A stretch of 35,165 bases of DNA. It comes from Prevotella sp. (lineage in GTDB: Bacteria > Bacteroidota > Bacteroidia > Bacteroidales > Bacteroidaceae). Below, piece by piece: positions 1 to 9,209 of the stretch. How positions within the stretch are numbered: the first letter of the stretch is position 1; each line of letters begins with the position of its first letter. The notes beneath the pieces were generated by a model. It ran no database searches. It saw only the letters and a program-made list of their open reading frames with translations, and had not been told where the DNA came from. The position numbers and the translations under genes are program-made. The DNA lies in contig JAILAA010000191.1 of the NCBI GenBank assembly GCA_024681875.1, forward strand, positions 1 through 35,165. The letters are read 5' to 3'.

Positions 1-2
1 TG

Positions 3-830
3 AAGGTGAAGCACTATGGTCAGATCAAGGACGGTGCCGAGCTCTTCCCCGTGCTGGAAGATCAGTACGACGAGGAGGGGAACCAGGGCACCAAGGGCTA
101 CGACATGACCGTGTTCGTTAAGAACCCCAACATGTACAAGCTGCAGACTGGCACGAACTACGCTGAGGGCAGCGTTCCTGGCTGGAGTGTTCCCGAGGGC
201 TACAACGCTCCTGGACTGTCAGTAGGATGGGGTTCCGCTCAGGGTAGTGAGGAGATTGCCGAGGACTGCATGTTCCAGACATGGGGACCCAGCTACCGCA
301 TCCAGCAGACCATCGAGGACCTGCCTGCAGGTGTCTACACACTCCGTGGCGGCTTCGGTGAGCGCATGGACGAGAACGATGCTCCCAATGCTCTCGACGA
401 TACTTACTTCTTCGTACAGACCAGCGACCTGGCTGCCATCGACGAGTTCGAAAGGGCTGACGCCGGCCGCATTGGTCAGGCCTTCCCGCACGCTGCTGAG
501 GGTGGTCTGGGCAGCCTGGCCATCAAGGAGGTTGTCATCACCGACGGTATCGTGACGCTGGGTGTCAACGCTTGCCAAGACTCGCACACCTTCTTCAACG
601 ACGTGCGTGTCATCCTCACCGCTGCCGCTACTGGCTTCGACTATGCTAAGGCATACGAAGAGGTGCTCGCTGGCATCGACGAGACCACAGCCAACAACGT
701 GAAGACTCGCGCCATCGCCATCTACGACCTCAACGGTCGCCGCATGATGAAGGCAGAGCGTGGCGTGAACATCGTGAAGAGCCTGATGAGCGACGGCACC
801 GTCCGCACTCAGAAGGTGGTCATCAAGTAA
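3..830 (+). CDS. Secreted protein, C-terminal part with sorting-type tail (5' truncated)
   Basis: The reading frame is open from the first bases of the window, so this is the last 276 codons of a longer gene. The visible part is acidic, rich in Gly, Asp and aromatic residues, and reads like a beta-sandwich adhesion or carbohydrate-binding region of a surface protein; I do not recognise a specific family. The end is more informative: an 'IYDLNGRRM' strand, then 'GVNIV' and a final 'KVVIK'. This is the usual form of the C-terminal secretion/sorting tail (type IX-like) of Prevotella and Bacteroides outer-surface proteins. An extracellular or cell-surface location is therefore likely. The gene ends about 25 bases before a strong hairpin terminator. 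The function of the missing N-terminal part cannot be inferred. Confidence 0.75.
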   Translation, partial: KVKHYGQIKDGAELFPVLEDQYDEEGNQGTKGYDMTVFVKNPNMYKLQTGTNYAEGSVPGWSVPEGYNAPGLSVGWGSAQGSEEIAEDCMFQTWGPSYRIQQTIEDLPAGVYTLRGGFGERMDENDAPNALDDTYFFVQTSDLAAIDEFERADAGRIGQAFPHAAEGGLGSLAIKEVVITDGIVTLGVNACQDSHTFFNDVRVILTAAATGFDYAKAYEEVLAGIDETTANNVKTRAIAIYDLNGRRMMKAERGVNIVKSLMSDGTVRTQKVVIK

Positions 831-854
831 TCACAGCGTTCAAACGCTATCAAT

Positions 855-893
855 AGGAAAGGAGGTAAACGCTCGGCGTTTACCTCCTTTCCT
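855..893. terminator. Bidirectional hairpin terminator
   Basis: A perfect 18-bp inverted repeat with a TCG loop (arms 855-872 and 876-893). It sits between the convergent ends of the secreted-protein gene (stop at 830) and the GH94 gene (stop at 947). The stem includes runs of A and T that can act as the U-tract in either direction. It is the strongest hairpin seen in an intergenic gap here. Confidence 0.85.
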
Positions 894-907
894 CGTTCTT
901 GCGATAG

Positions 908-939
908 TTCTTCCCATCCCTGCAAGGGGAGGGTGGGGG
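908..939. repeat. GC-skewed C-run/G-run repeat fragment
   Basis: A short block in which a C-rich half (ccatccctgc) is followed by a G-rich half (aaggggagggtggggga). It resembles the CCCCTCCC-type hairpin elements at 17781-17826, 25861-25979 and 33324-33356, but is degenerate. It could be a decayed copy or an independent low-complexity stretch. Confidence 0.4.
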
Positions 940-946
940 ATTCTTA

Positions 947-3505
947 TTACATTGTCACCTCCACGCGGTGGTTGCCTGGGCTGTAGGGGACGAGTGCTCC
1001 CTGCAGAGGCTCGCCGTCGAGGGTGACGGCTTTCACGCCCTTTTGGCTGCCATTGGGATGGATAGTGATGTCGTAGCAGGCATCGCGGAAGCGGCGGCGC
1101 ACAGTGTAGTCGCCAGCCGTCTGGGGCAGACAGGGGTCGATGAGCAGTCCGTCGTAGTCGGGCTTGATGCCCAGGATATACTCCGACACCGTGAGCCACA
1201 TCCACGCTGCCGTGCCCGTGAGCCACGAGTTCTTGCCCTCGCCGGGGCGGGCAGCATCCTTGCCGGCCACCATCTGGCAGTTCACGTAGGGTTCCACCTT
1301 GTGCAGGACCTGGTTCTTCTCCTCCACGTAGGAGGGCAGAATCTTGGCGTAGTGCGCCCACGCGTCGTCGCCGCGTCCGGCCAGACACTCGCCAATGATG
1401 ACCCACGGGTTGTTGTGGCAGAAGATGCCGGCGTTCTCCTTGTAGCCTTCGGGATAGGAGCTGATTTCGCCGTACTCATAGATGTACTTCGTGAAGGCAG
1501 GGTTGTTCAGCACGATGCCGTGCTCGCACTCCAAGTATTTCTTCACCGAGTCGAGGGCCTTGTCCACCATGCCCTCGTCGGCTCCAATCTGTGCCATGGT
1601 GCACCATCCCTGGCTCTCGATGAAGATTTTGCCCTCTTCGCACTCCTTCGAGCCGATTTTCCGTCCAAAATAGTCGTAGGCACGCAGATACCATTCGCCG
1701 TCCCAGCCGTGGCGCTTCACGGCGTCCACCATCGCGTCGATGGCGCGCTGCATGCGGTTGGCCTCTGTCTCGTATGTTGTGGCATTGCCACAACAGACAG
1801 AACGGGCCAGCTGCTGGCACAGCGCCACGTAGTCCTTGGCAGTGACCACGAAGAGGCCGGCAATCATCAGGCTCTCGGCCTTCGAGCCTTCGCTCTTGTT
1901 CTCGGTGGTCTGGAAACTCTCGTTGGGGTCCCACGAGAAGCAGTTCAGGTTCAGGCAGTCGTTCCAGTCGGCACGCCCTATCAGGGGCAGCATGTGTGGG
2001 CCCAGGTTCTTGACGACGTGGTCGAGGCTCACCTTCAGGTGCTCGAAGAGCGTCACCTCGGTGCCAGGCTGGTTGTCGAAGGGCACCATCTCGTCGAGGA
2101 TGCTGTAATCGCCCGTCTCCTTCAGATAGGCCACGGTGCCAAAGATGAGCCAGCAGGGGTCGTCGTTGAAGCCGCCGCCAATGTCGTTGTTGCCCCGCTT
2201 GGTCAGTGGCTGATATTGGTGGTAGCAGCCGCCGTCGGGGAACTGCGTCGAGGCGATATCGATGATGCGCTGGCGGGCGCGGACAGGAATCTGGTGCACA
2301 AAGCCCACCAAGTCTTGGTTGGAGTCGCGGAAGCCCATACCACGTCCAATGCCACTCTCAAAGAAACTGGCGCTTCGCGAGAAATTGAACGTCACCATGC
2401 ACTGATACTGGTTCCAGATGTTCACCATACGGTCGAGCTTGTCGTTTCCCGTGCGTACATTATATATATTAAGCAGGGCATCCCAGTACTGGCAAAGCTC
2501 CTGGAAGGCGGCGTCGACCTTCGCCGTGGTGTTGAGGCTGCTGATGAGGGCGTGAGCCTTCTGCTTGTTGATGACTTGCGGAGCCACGAATTTCTCGTCT
2601 TGTTCGTTCTCGATGTAGCCGAGCAGGAATACGAAATCCTTTTGTTCGCCGGGCTGCAGCGTCACCTCGATGTAGTGCGAGGCGATGGGGCTCCAGCCGT
2701 GGGCGTGGCTGTTGCGCGGACGGCCCTCCACGACGGCCTGCGGGGCCTCGAAGCCGTTGTAGAGGCCCACGAACTGCTCGCGGTCGGTGTCGTAGCCCTG
2801 CACTTCGGCATTCACATGATAGAAGGCGTAGTGGTTGCGGCGCTCGCGGTATTCGGTCTTGTGGTAGATGGTGGCACCCGGCGGAAAAGCGCCGGGCACA
2901 GCGGCTGGCGGCGGAAAAGCGCCGGGCACGGTGGCTGGCGGCGGAAAAGCGCCGGGCATGGTGGCTTCTATCTCCACCTCGCCGGTGGAGAAATTGCGCT
3001 GGAAGTTCTCCATGTCGGTGGCGGCGTTCCAGAGGCACCACTCCTCGAAGCTGAAGAGCTTCAGGCGCTTCACCTCGCTGCTTTGGTTGGTCAGCGTCAG
3101 CTTCTGCACCTCTGCCCATTTCTTCAGGGGCACGAAGAAGAGCACCGAAGCCTCCACGCCGTCCTTGCGGCCCGTGATGCGGGTGTAGCCCATGCCGTGG
3201 CGGCACTCGTAGAAGTCGAGCGGCGTCTTGCAGGGCTTCCAGCCTGGCGACCAAGTGGCAGCGCCATCCACAATATAGAAATACCTTCCTCCATTGTCCA
3301 TCGGCACGTTGTTGTAGCGGTAGCGGGTGATGCGGCGGAACTTGGCATCCTTGTAGAAGCTGTAGCCGCCGGCGGTGTTGGAGATGAGCGAGAAGAAATC
3401 CTCGTTGCCCAGATAGTTGATCCAGGGCCATGGTGTCTGCGGGTCGGTGATGACGTACTCGCGGTGTTGGTCGTCGAAATGACCAAAGCGTTTCTGTTGT
3501 TCCAT
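947..3505 (-). CDS. GH94 cellobiose phosphorylase
   Basis: Cytoplasmic inverting phosphorylase that splits cellobiose with phosphate into glucose 1-phosphate and glucose; there is no signal peptide. The N-terminal beta-sandwich begins with the family hallmark '[17 protein letters not shown]', followed by '[21 protein letters not shown]'. The (alpha/alpha)6 catalytic domain contains 'FRDSNQDL' (392-399), 'GGGFNDDP' (443-450) and the DWND motif (513-516) that carries the general acid in characterised enzymes. It ends with the typical '[11 protein letters not shown]' region. At 852 aa it is about 30-40 residues longer than usual, and most of the excess is a proline-rich tandem repeat at residues 183-212. 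The gene starts 22 bases after GH97 on the same strand, so the two are probably co-transcribed. Cellodextrin or chitobiose phosphorylase is possible, but the similarity is closest to cellobiose enzymes. Confidence 0.93.
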   Translation of the reverse strand: MEQQKRFGHFDDQHREYVITDPQTPWPWINYLGNEDFFSLISNTAGGYSFYKDAKFRRITRYRYNNVPMDNGGRYFYIVDGAATWSPGWKPCKTPLDFYECRHGMGYTRITGRKDGVEASVLFFVPLKKWAEVQKLTLTNQSSEVKRLKLFSFEEWCLWNAATDMENFQRNFSTGEVEIEATMPGAFPPPATVPGAFPPPAAVPGAFPPGATIYHKTEYRERRNHYAFYHVNAEVQGYDTDREQFVGLYNGFEAPQAVVEGRPRNSHAHGWSPIASHYIEVTLQPGEQKDFVFLLGYIENEQDEKFVAPQVINKQKAHALISSLNTTAKVDAAFQELCQYWDALLNIYNVRTGNDKLDRMVNIWNQYQCMVTFNFSRSASFFESGIGRGMGFRDSNQDLVGFVHQIPVRARQRIIDIASTQFPDGGCYHQYQPLTKRGNNDIGGGFNDDPCWLIFGTVAYLKETGDYSILDEMVPFDNQPGTEVTLFEHLKVSLDHVVKNLGPHMLPLIGRADWNDCLNLNCFSWDPNESFQTTENKSEGSKAESLMIAGLFVVTAKDYVALCQQLARSVCCGNATTYETEANRMQRAIDAMVDAVKRHGWDGEWYLRAYDYFGRKIGSKECEEGKIFIESQGWCTMAQIGADEGMVDKALDSVKKYLECEHGIVLNNPAFTKYIYEYGEISSYPEGYKENAGIFCHNNPWVIIGECLAGRGDDAWAHYAKILPSYVEEKNQVLHKVEPYVNCQMVAGKDAARPGEGKNSWLTGTAAWMWLTVSEYILGIKPDYDGLLIDPCLPQTAGDYTVRRRFRDACYDITIHPNGSQKGVKAVTLDGEPLQGALVPYSPGNHRVEVTM
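2872..2965. repeat. 30-bp minisatellite inside GH94, encoding PGAFPPPA(T/A)V repeats
   Basis: Three in-frame 30-bp units starting at 2881, 2911 and 2941, plus a short lead-in, encode three copies of a decapeptide like [10 protein letters not shown] (residues 183-212). Each unit contains a small hairpin with a GAAAAG loop; the lead-in copy at about 2877-2896 forms CCCGGCG/CGCCGGG. The block separates 'GEVEIE' from '[10 protein letters not shown]', which I recall as nearly contiguous in ordinary cellobiose phosphorylases, so it looks like an insertion in a surface loop of the N-terminal domain. Confidence 0.9.
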
Positions 3506-3527
3506 TTCTGATAAGAGTTAAGTGTCT

Positions 3528-5561
3528 TTAGTTGATAATCGCTACCCATCCGCCGCCGGGAGCCATACTGATGTTGAGCTTGTCGGCAGCCTTTAGGCTG
3601 TGGCGTGTGTGCTTATAGTCCATGGCCTCCTTTTCGCGCAGGGCGTTCACTCCGTCGCTGAAGATGTTGGCCTGGTGGTTGCCTGGGCTGAGGAACGAGA
3701 GGTCGAGCGTCAGTGTGCGCGGTGTCCAGTTGGTCATGGCGGCCACATACCACGTGCTGCCCTTGCGGCGGGCTATTGCCACATACTCACCCAACTCGCC
3801 ACCGATGGCGACTGACTCGTCGAAGGTAGTGGGAATCTGTCTGATGAAGTCGGTCGACTCCTGCTCGCGCATGTATTTCGTGGGGCTGTCGGCCAGCATC
3901 TGCAGCGGTGCGTCGAAAATCACATACATGGCCATCTGGTGGCAGCGGGTGCCCTGGCTCATAGGATGTCCGTTGTTGCCGAAGAAGTTTTCACGTGTGG
4001 CGTTGTCCATGGCACCCGGCGTATAGTCGAGCGGTCCGCAGAGCATGCGCAGGTAGGGGATGGTGACATCGTAGCGGGGTTGGTCGTGCTGGGGTTCGTT
4101 CCCTTGTCGGGGTTCCCATTTTGCGTTCTCCAGTCCTTTCACTCCCTCGAAATTGAGCACATTCGGCCACGTGCGGTTCAAGCCCATGGGCTTCAAGCCG
4201 TGATAGTCCAACAGCAGATGATGGCGTGCGCCGCATTCGGCCATACGGTAGGCCGAGGCGATGACCTGCTGGTCGTCGCGGTCGAAGAAATCCACCTTGA
4301 AGCCCTTGATGCCCATCTCGGCATAGTGCTTCATGTAGCGCTCCATGGCGGCGCTGCCATCCATGGCGTCGTTGCCAATCATGTTGCGCCACGAGCTCCA
4401 CAGGATGATGCCCACGCCACGGCTGTTGCCATACTGCACCAGCGCGGGCAGGTCGATGGCGGGGTTGAGGTCGTCGATGAGCGACTCACGCCCGCTCCAT
4501 CCCTCGTCGATGATGATATACTCCAGATGGTTCTTCTGTGCAAAATCGATGTAGTACTTGTAGGTGGCGGTGTTCATGCCCGACTCGAAGTCGACGCCCC
4601 ACACGTTGGTGTTGTTCCACCAGTCCCACGCCACCTTGCCGGGCTTTATCCAGCTGGTGTCGGCGAGACGGGAGGCCGGGGCCAGGCGCATGGCCATGTC
4701 GCAGGTGAGCAGCTGGGCATCGTTCTGCGTCACCACCACGGCGCGCCAGGGCAGCATGCGCGGGCCGCTCAGCTTGGCAATATAGGGTGCCCGCTTGTCG
4801 GCAATCATGTTCAGCCCACGCCCCAGCACGCTCTGCTCCAATACCCATGGGGCAAATTCTGCCACCAGGCTGTTGCCCTTGCCCTTCTTCAGCATCATGC
4901 CTGGATAGTCTTCCACGCCAGCGTCCATCACCACGGCTTTCTGGCCTTTGGGCATACAGACGGCCAGCGGGGTGATGGCCATTGAGTCTGGAAACATCGT
5001 TGACAGCCGCTGCTCGTCGTAGTAGCTCTCGAACGAGAAGCTGTAGCGCTCGCCCCCGCGCAGGTCGTTCACGTAGGGGACGAAAGCCTGATAGTCGTCG
5101 GCGAAGCAGTATTCCACCGTCTCGCTGTCCACCTGCTGGGCTTTCTTGTTGCCAATGCCGATGCGATAGGCTGCGCCGTCGTCGTAGGCGCGAAACTCAA
5201 CGGTGGTGCCTTGGCCGAACTTGAGCACCAGCAGCCCATAGCGGTCGTCCACCGTCTGCTTTCGATAGACGGGCGTGGCGAACGACGACTCCACCATTTG
5301 CTTCTTGGCCACGCTGCCCGTCGCGGCAATTAGGTGCTTTCCATCCACCACCGCCTGTATGGCCGATGGCAGCAGCACCTGCGTGGAGCCGCTCTTCACG
5401 GCCCACGTCAAGCCTTGTGCGTCGGTGGTGGCCGTCACTTCAATGTTTCCGCTGGGCGATGTCAGTGTGTACACTTTTGATGCTGCCGATGCAGCCGTGG
5501 CGCATGCCAACCACAACAGCCCTGCCAATAAATGTTTTGTGTTCATCTTGTGTTGTTGCAT
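3528..5561 (-). CDS. GH97 glycoside hydrolase, retaining alpha-galactosidase-like subgroup
   Basis: Secreted or periplasmic glycosidase of 677 aa with an N-terminal signal peptide ('LLAGLLWLACATAASA'). A beta-sandwich covers roughly residues 28-290, then a TIM barrel with 'AWDWWNN' (311-317) and 'IIIDEGWSGR' (349-358). The 'GFKVDFFDRDDQ' segment puts an Asp (D424) where retaining GH97 alpha-galactosidases carry their nucleophile, and E472 in 'NFEGVKG' fits the acid/base. SusB-type inverting alpha-glucosidases differ here, so an alpha-galactosidase-like retaining enzyme is the better guess. A second ATG five codons downstream (5546) directly precedes the signal peptide and could be the true start. 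Downstream, GH94 follows on the same strand. A promoter lies at 5582-5613. Confidence 0.9.
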   Translation of the reverse strand: MQQHKMNTKHLLAGLLWLACATAASAASKVYTLTSPSGNIEVTATTDAQGLTWAVKSGSTQVLLPSAIQAVVDGKHLIAATGSVAKKQMVESSFATPVYRKQTVDDRYGLLVLKFGQGTTVEFRAYDDGAAYRIGIGNKKAQQVDSETVEYCFADDYQAFVPYVNDLRGGERYSFSFESYYDEQRLSTMFPDSMAITPLAVCMPKGQKAVVMDAGVEDYPGMMLKKGKGNSLVAEFAPWVLEQSVLGRGLNMIADKRAPYIAKLSGPRMLPWRAVVVTQNDAQLLTCDMAMRLAPASRLADTSWIKPGKVAWDWWNNTNVWGVDFESGMNTATYKYYIDFAQKNHLEYIIIDEGWSGRESLIDDLNPAIDLPALVQYGNSRGVGIILWSSWRNMIGNDAMDGSAAMERYMKHYAEMGIKGFKVDFFDRDDQQVIASAYRMAECGARHHLLLDYHGLKPMGLNRTWPNVLNFEGVKGLENAKWEPRQGNEPQHDQPRYDVTIPYLRMLCGPLDYTPGAMDNATRENFFGNNGHPMSQGTRCHQMAMYVIFDAPLQMLADSPTKYMREQESTDFIRQIPTTFDESVAIGGELGEYVAIARRKGSTWYVAAMTNWTPRTLTLDLSFLSPGNHQANIFSDGVNALREKEAMDYKHTRHSLKAADKLNISMAPGGGWVAIIN

Positions 5562-5581
5562 TAATAGTTAGTTGTTGCATG

Positions 5582-5613
5582 CAAAAGTACACAAAAAAAG
5601 CCGAAAGCGCAAA
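5582..5613 (-). promoter_or_regulatory. Bacteroidetes-type promoter of the GH97-GH94 unit
   Basis: On the minus strand TACTTTTG (-7, 5582-5589) is preceded, 20 bases upstream, by TTTG (-33, 5610-5613). This fits the TTTG/TAnnTTTG pattern of the Bacteroidetes primary sigma factor. The -33 element lies in the loop of the upstream thrS terminator hairpin. Confidence 0.7.
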
Positions 5614-5623
5614 TCTTTCGGCT
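5592..5623 (-). terminator. Rho-independent terminator of thrS
   Basis: On the minus strand AGCCGAAAG, a 7-base loop, then CTTTCGGCT followed by a run of seven T. The 9-bp stem is perfect (arms 5599-5607 and 5615-5623). It lies 100 bases after the thrS stop, so it closes the HU-SPOR/FHA/thrS transcript. The interval 5624-5723 holds nothing else I can recognise. Confidence 0.85.
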
Positions 5624-5723
5624 ATTAAGTATGCGTTAAATACTAACTTAGTGCGATTCGTATGCCGTGGGGGCCTACCTTGTGCCTGTCTGCATACGTG
5701 AAGAGTATCTGTGTGAAAAGCAA

Positions 5724-7667
5724 TCAGAACTTCTTCGTCTGCTCGGCCACCTCAGCGTTGATGCGGTCGATGAACTGCTGGATGGTCATGCTGGCCTGTT
5801 CGCCGCCACCCTGCTGACGCATGCTGACAAGGCCCTCGGCCTCCTCCTTCTCGCCTACGATGACCATGTAGGGGATGCGCTTCAGCTCGTTGTCGCGAAT
5901 CTTGCGGCCCAGCTTCTCGTTGCGCAGGTCGATGGTGCCGCGCACGCCTTGCAGGTCGAACTGCTTCAGCACCTTCTGGGCGTAGTCGTTGTACTTCTCC
6001 GACAGCGGCAGGATGGCCACCTGGTCGGGTGTGAGCCACAGGGGGAAGTGGCCGCTGGTGTGCTCGATGAGCACGGCGCAGAAGCGCTCCATGCTGCCGA
6101 AGGGGGCGCGGTGAATCATCACGGGCGTCTTCTTCTGGTTGTCCTCGTCGGTATATTCCAGCTGGAAGCGCTTGGGCAGGTTGTAGTCCACCTGGATGGT
6201 GCCCAGCTGCCAGCGGCGGCCAATGGCATCCTTGATCATGAAGTCGAGCTTCGGGCCATAGAAGGCGGCCTCGCCCAGCTCCACCTTGGCGTTCAGTCCC
6301 TTCTCGTGGCAAGCCTCCTGGATGGCGCGCTCGGCCAGTGCCCAGTCCTCGTCGGTGCCCACATACTTCTCGTGGTTGTTGGGGTCGCGCAGGCTGATTT
6401 GTGCCTCGAAGTTGAAGCCGAAGGCCGAGAGCACGATTTCGATGATGTCCATCACGTTGAGGAACTCCTGCTTCACCTGGTCGGGACGGCAGAAGAGGTG
6501 GGCGTCGTCTTGGGTGAACGAACGTACGCGGGTCAGTCCGTGCAGCTCGCCGCTCTGCTCATAGCGGTAGACGGTGCCGAACTCGGCGATGCGCAGGGGC
6601 AGGTCGCGATAGGAGCGGGGCTTCCAGGCGAAAATCTCACAGTGGTGAGGGCAGTTCATGGGCTTCAGCAGGTATTCTTCGTCCTCCTCGGGGGTGTGGA
6701 TGGGCTGGAACGAGTCTTTGCCGTAGTGGTCCCAGTGTCCGCTGGTGACGTAGAGGTTCTTTGAGCCGATATGTGGAGTGATGACCTCCTGATAGCCAAA
6801 GCGCTTCTGCACCTTGCGCAGATGGTCCTGCAGACGTAGGCGCAGCTCGGTGCCCTTCGGCAGCCAGATGGGCAGACCCTTGCCCACCTTGTCGCTAAAC
6901 ATGAACAGCTCCATCTCCTTGCCAATCTTGCGGTGGTCGCGCTTCTTGGCCTCCTCGAGCATCACGAGATATTCGTCGAGCATCTTCTTTTTTGGGAAGC
7001 TGATGCCATAGAGGCGCTGCATCTGCTGGCGTGTGGCATCGCCGCGCCAGAAAGCTCCTGCCACGGCAGTAAGCTTAATGGCCTTTATTTCGCCGGTGTC
7101 CACCAGGTGTGGGCCGCGGCAGAGGTCGGTGAAGCGACCCTGCGTATAGGTGGTGATGGTGCCGTCCTCCAAGTCCTGCTCAATGTGCTCGCACTTGTAG
7201 GTCTGGCCGTCGGCGGCAAAAGCTTTCAAAGCGGCAGCCTTGCCCACCTCGCGGCGCACCACAGGCTCCTTCTTGCCTGCCAGCTCCTTCATCTTTGCTT
7301 CAATGGTGGGGAAGTCGCTCTCCTTGATCATCTCTCCATTGGGGAGCAGCACGTCGTAGAAGAAACCATTCTCCACGGCAGGGCCAAAGCCGAACTGAAC
7401 GCCAGGATACAACTCCTGGAGCGCCTCAGCCAGCAGGTGGGCACTGGTGTGCCAGAAGGTGTGCTTGCCCTGCTCGTCGTCAAACTTATAGAGCTCGATG
7501 TTGGCGTCCTCGTTGATGGGACGGTTCAGCTCTACGGTCTCGCCGTTCACTCCGCAGCTGACAACGCTGCGTGCCAGAGCCGGCGAAATGCTCTCGGCAA
7601 TCTGAAGTCCCGTCACGCCCTGTTCATACGAGCGAACAGATCCGTCGGGAAAGGTAATGTTGATCAT
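5724..7667 (-). CDS. thrS: Threonyl-tRNA synthetase
   Basis: Class II aminoacyl-tRNA synthetase charging tRNA-Thr in the cytoplasm; 647 aa, full length. An N-terminal TGS-like domain (1-62) is followed by the editing domain with its HxxxH pair (H73, H77) and CxxxH pair (C183, H187), the same positions, within one residue, as in the E. coli enzyme. The catalytic domain shows motif 2 ('[11 protein letters not shown]') and zinc ligands C339 ('MNCPHH'), H390 ('DDAH') and a later His in '[10 protein letters not shown]'. An anticodon-binding domain ends the protein. It starts 21 bases after the FHA gene and is followed by a terminator. infC, rpmI and rplT, which follow thrS in many bacteria, are not present here. 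Confidence 0.98.
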   Translation of the reverse strand: MINITFPDGSVRSYEQGVTGLQIAESISPALARSVVSCGVNGETVELNRPINEDANIELYKFDDEQGKHTFWHTSAHLLAEALQELYPGVQFGFGPAVENGFFYDVLLPNGEMIKESDFPTIEAKMKELAGKKEPVVRREVGKAAALKAFAADGQTYKCEHIEQDLEDGTITTYTQGRFTDLCRGPHLVDTGEIKAIKLTAVAGAFWRGDATRQQMQRLYGISFPKKKMLDEYLVMLEEAKKRDHRKIGKEMELFMFSDKVGKGLPIWLPKGTELRLRLQDHLRKVQKRFGYQEVITPHIGSKNLYVTSGHWDHYGKDSFQPIHTPEEDEEYLLKPMNCPHHCEIFAWKPRSYRDLPLRIAEFGTVYRYEQSGELHGLTRVRSFTQDDAHLFCRPDQVKQEFLNVMDIIEIVLSAFGFNFEAQISLRDPNNHEKYVGTDEDWALAERAIQEACHEKGLNAKVELGEAAFYGPKLDFMIKDAIGRRWQLGTIQVDYNLPKRFQLEYTDEDNQKKTPVMIHRAPFGSMERFCAVLIEHTSGHFPLWLTPDQVAILPLSEKYNDYAQKVLKQFDLQGVRGTIDLRNEKLGRKIRDNELKRIPYMVIVGEKEEAEGLVSMRQQGGGEQASMTIQQFIDRINAEVAEQTKKF

Positions 7668-7688
7668 ATTTACAATATATGTTTAAGT

Positions 7689-8219
7689 TTAAACAGGTGC
7701 AATAGTATGAAGGATGATACTGGTGGCGCCTATGGTGAAGAGGGTGCCGTCGGTTATGATGCGGCGCTCGCGTGGGGGAATCTCGGTGTTATCCACGAAG
7801 GTGCCGGTATTGCTGTTGGCATCGCGAAGCACATAGCGCAGACGGTTGTGCTTGTCGCGACTGACATGGATGATGCAGTGCAAGAGGTCGACGCTGGGGT
7901 CGACTGTTTCGATGGGTGTGGTGATAGGATTGCCCTTTTGATAGCGGCCGATGGTGTTGTCGCCCATGTGCAGCGGCAATACCTGCTTGTAGTGAAAGAC
8001 GTTTTCTATGACTGTGATATGTCCGACACCATCGTCCTGTGGCTCCTCGGGATGCTCGTTTTCGTCGCGTTGTGTCTGGCGAAGCTTTGACGTGCCTATG
8101 CGTATGCCGAACTGCTTGCCGCACTGAGGACACTGGAACACCAAGGACTGCCCGGACTGGTACTGGGTTTCGTCGAACGTAATGTAGTTTTCACATTTGG
8201 GGCAGCGGACACGCTTCAT
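7689..8219 (-). CDS. Zinc-ribbon and FHA domain protein
   Basis: A 176-aa cytoplasmic protein with two modules. Residues 1-40 form a zinc ribbon with CPxC (C6, C9) and CPxC (C30, C33). Residues about 85-175 form a forkhead-associated domain with the hallmark 'IGR', 'LHCIIHV' (S/H region) and 'NSNTGTFVDN' (N-G/T motif) that binds phosphothreonine peptides. The middle linker is polar. It begins 4 bases after the stop of the HU-SPOR gene and ends 21 bases before thrS, so the three are one transcript. The partner kinase is not in this window. The zinc ribbon resembles the MJ0042-type finger. A signalling or scaffold role is inferred from the FHA fold only. Confidence 0.85.
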   Translation of the reverse strand: MKRVRCPKCENYITFDETQYQSGQSLVFQCPQCGKQFGIRIGTSKLRQTQRDENEHPEEPQDDGVGHITVIENVFHYKQVLPLHMGDNTIGRYQKGNPITTPIETVDPSVDLLHCIIHVSRDKHNRLRYVLRDANSNTGTFVDNTEIPPRERRIITDGTLFTIGATSIILHTIAPV

Positions 8220-8223
8220 GCAT

Positions 8224-9204
8224 TCAGTCTTTTATCTCCATGACCCACGTATCCCTGAAGAGACGGCTCTCGGAACGCAGCTGACGCAATGTTGTGTTGG
8301 CATCGTCCTCGCTCTCGTAGTTTCCGTAGACAACACGGCGTATCTTCTTGGCTCCGCTGACGATGATATGGGCATCAGTGAAGCCTTGTTCGTTCAGTTG
8401 GTTGATAAAGAGGTTGGCATTGCGCTCTGTCACCTGGCTGGCCATCACGATGCAGAAGAACTTGGACTCGGTAACCTGTGTCAAATCCATGCCGGCTGTC
8501 ATGTCGGGAATGACCTCTAATGAGGGCTCTTCTTCAACGGCGGCAGGCTGTACGTCGGCAGGCCGCTGTGCTGGACGGTGACTGGCGGGAATACTGATGA
8601 AGGCGCTCTGCTGCACGTCTGTCATTTTATTACTGTTCGAGATAGGGGTGCCAATCATCAGGAATGCGACGATGGCGGCAGCCACGGCTACGGCATTGCG
8701 AAGCCATGACATCTTGATGGTGATGGCATTTTCCTCGGGTATCTCTGCCACTTTCGTCTGTTCAGGCTTCTTCTGCTGACGCACACTGAGTGTGGGCATC
8801 TGGAAGGAGCTGAGACCATAGAGGGTGGGGGTAAGGATGCCTGCTTCACAGGGCTCGAAGGTAAGGTTTCCCTCTTCGTTGAGGCTCAGTACACCGATGT
8901 CGTTCAGCTCGTAGTGACCCTCGGTTTCAAGATGCTGGCGCAATTCGTTAACCTCTTCTTCAATGCGTCGCACGGCCTCTGGGTAGCTGATGTCGTAAGC
9001 CTCAATATACGACTGTGCCAACAGCGAGTCGTTAAGTCGCAGCTGGGGGTTGAAACCCAGAGTGCGGATGGGCGGCACAAATGTGCCGTCAGCCTCGTCG
9101 TAGCGTGCATCCACATGGTGGGCCATGAAACCGCCCAAGTCGGGCACGATGACGCAGTCGTTGCTCAGCAGCAGTATTTCTATATGTCTGTCTATCTCAA
9201 TCAC
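8224..9204 (-). CDS. Membrane protein with HU-CCDC81-like domains and a C-terminal SPOR domain
   Basis: A 326-aa protein. Residues 1-135 begin 'IEIDRHIEILLLSNDCVIVPDLGGF', the start of the tandem bacterial CCDC81-type HU domains known from Bacteroidetes, which suggests DNA binding. A transmembrane helix follows (about 168-186), then a Pro/Ala-rich linker and a SPOR domain (about 247-325) of the kind that binds denuded peptidoglycan at division sites. The predicted topology is HU part inside, SPOR in the periplasm. I chose a GTG start at 9204: the frame is open further up, to a TTG at 9276 and an ATG at 9255, but that extension overlaps a perfect promoter (9210-9241) and the family begins at 'IEIDRHIE'. 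The transcript would then be almost leaderless. Confidence 0.85.
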   Translation of the reverse strand: MIEIDRHIEILLLSNDCVIVPDLGGFMAHHVDARYDEADGTFVPPIRTLGFNPQLRLNDSLLAQSYIEAYDISYPEAVRRIEEEVNELRQHLETEGHYELNDIGVLSLNEEGNLTFEPCEAGILTPTLYGLSSFQMPTLSVRQQKKPEQTKVAEIPEENAITIKMSWLRNAVAVAAAIVAFLMIGTPISNSNKMTDVQQSAFISIPASHRPAQRPADVQPAAVEEEPSLEVIPDMTAGMDLTQVTESKFFCIVMASQVTERNANLFINQLNEQGFTDAHIIVSGAKKIRRVVYGNYESEDDANTTLRQLRSESRLFRDTWVMEIKD

Positions 9205-9209
9205 GGGTG

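Noticed and set aside
968..3511. Very long open frame on the plus strand (about 847 codons) opposite GH94
   Set aside because: It mirrors the GH94 codons in a GC-rich gene, is rich in Val/Ala/His/Leu without domains, and GH94 has clear family motifs. It is a composition shadow. The same holds for the long frames opposite sppA, sulfatase 1 and thrS.
5624..5723. infC/rpmI/rplT remnants after thrS
   Set aside because: The interval shows no reading frame or similarity to these genes.
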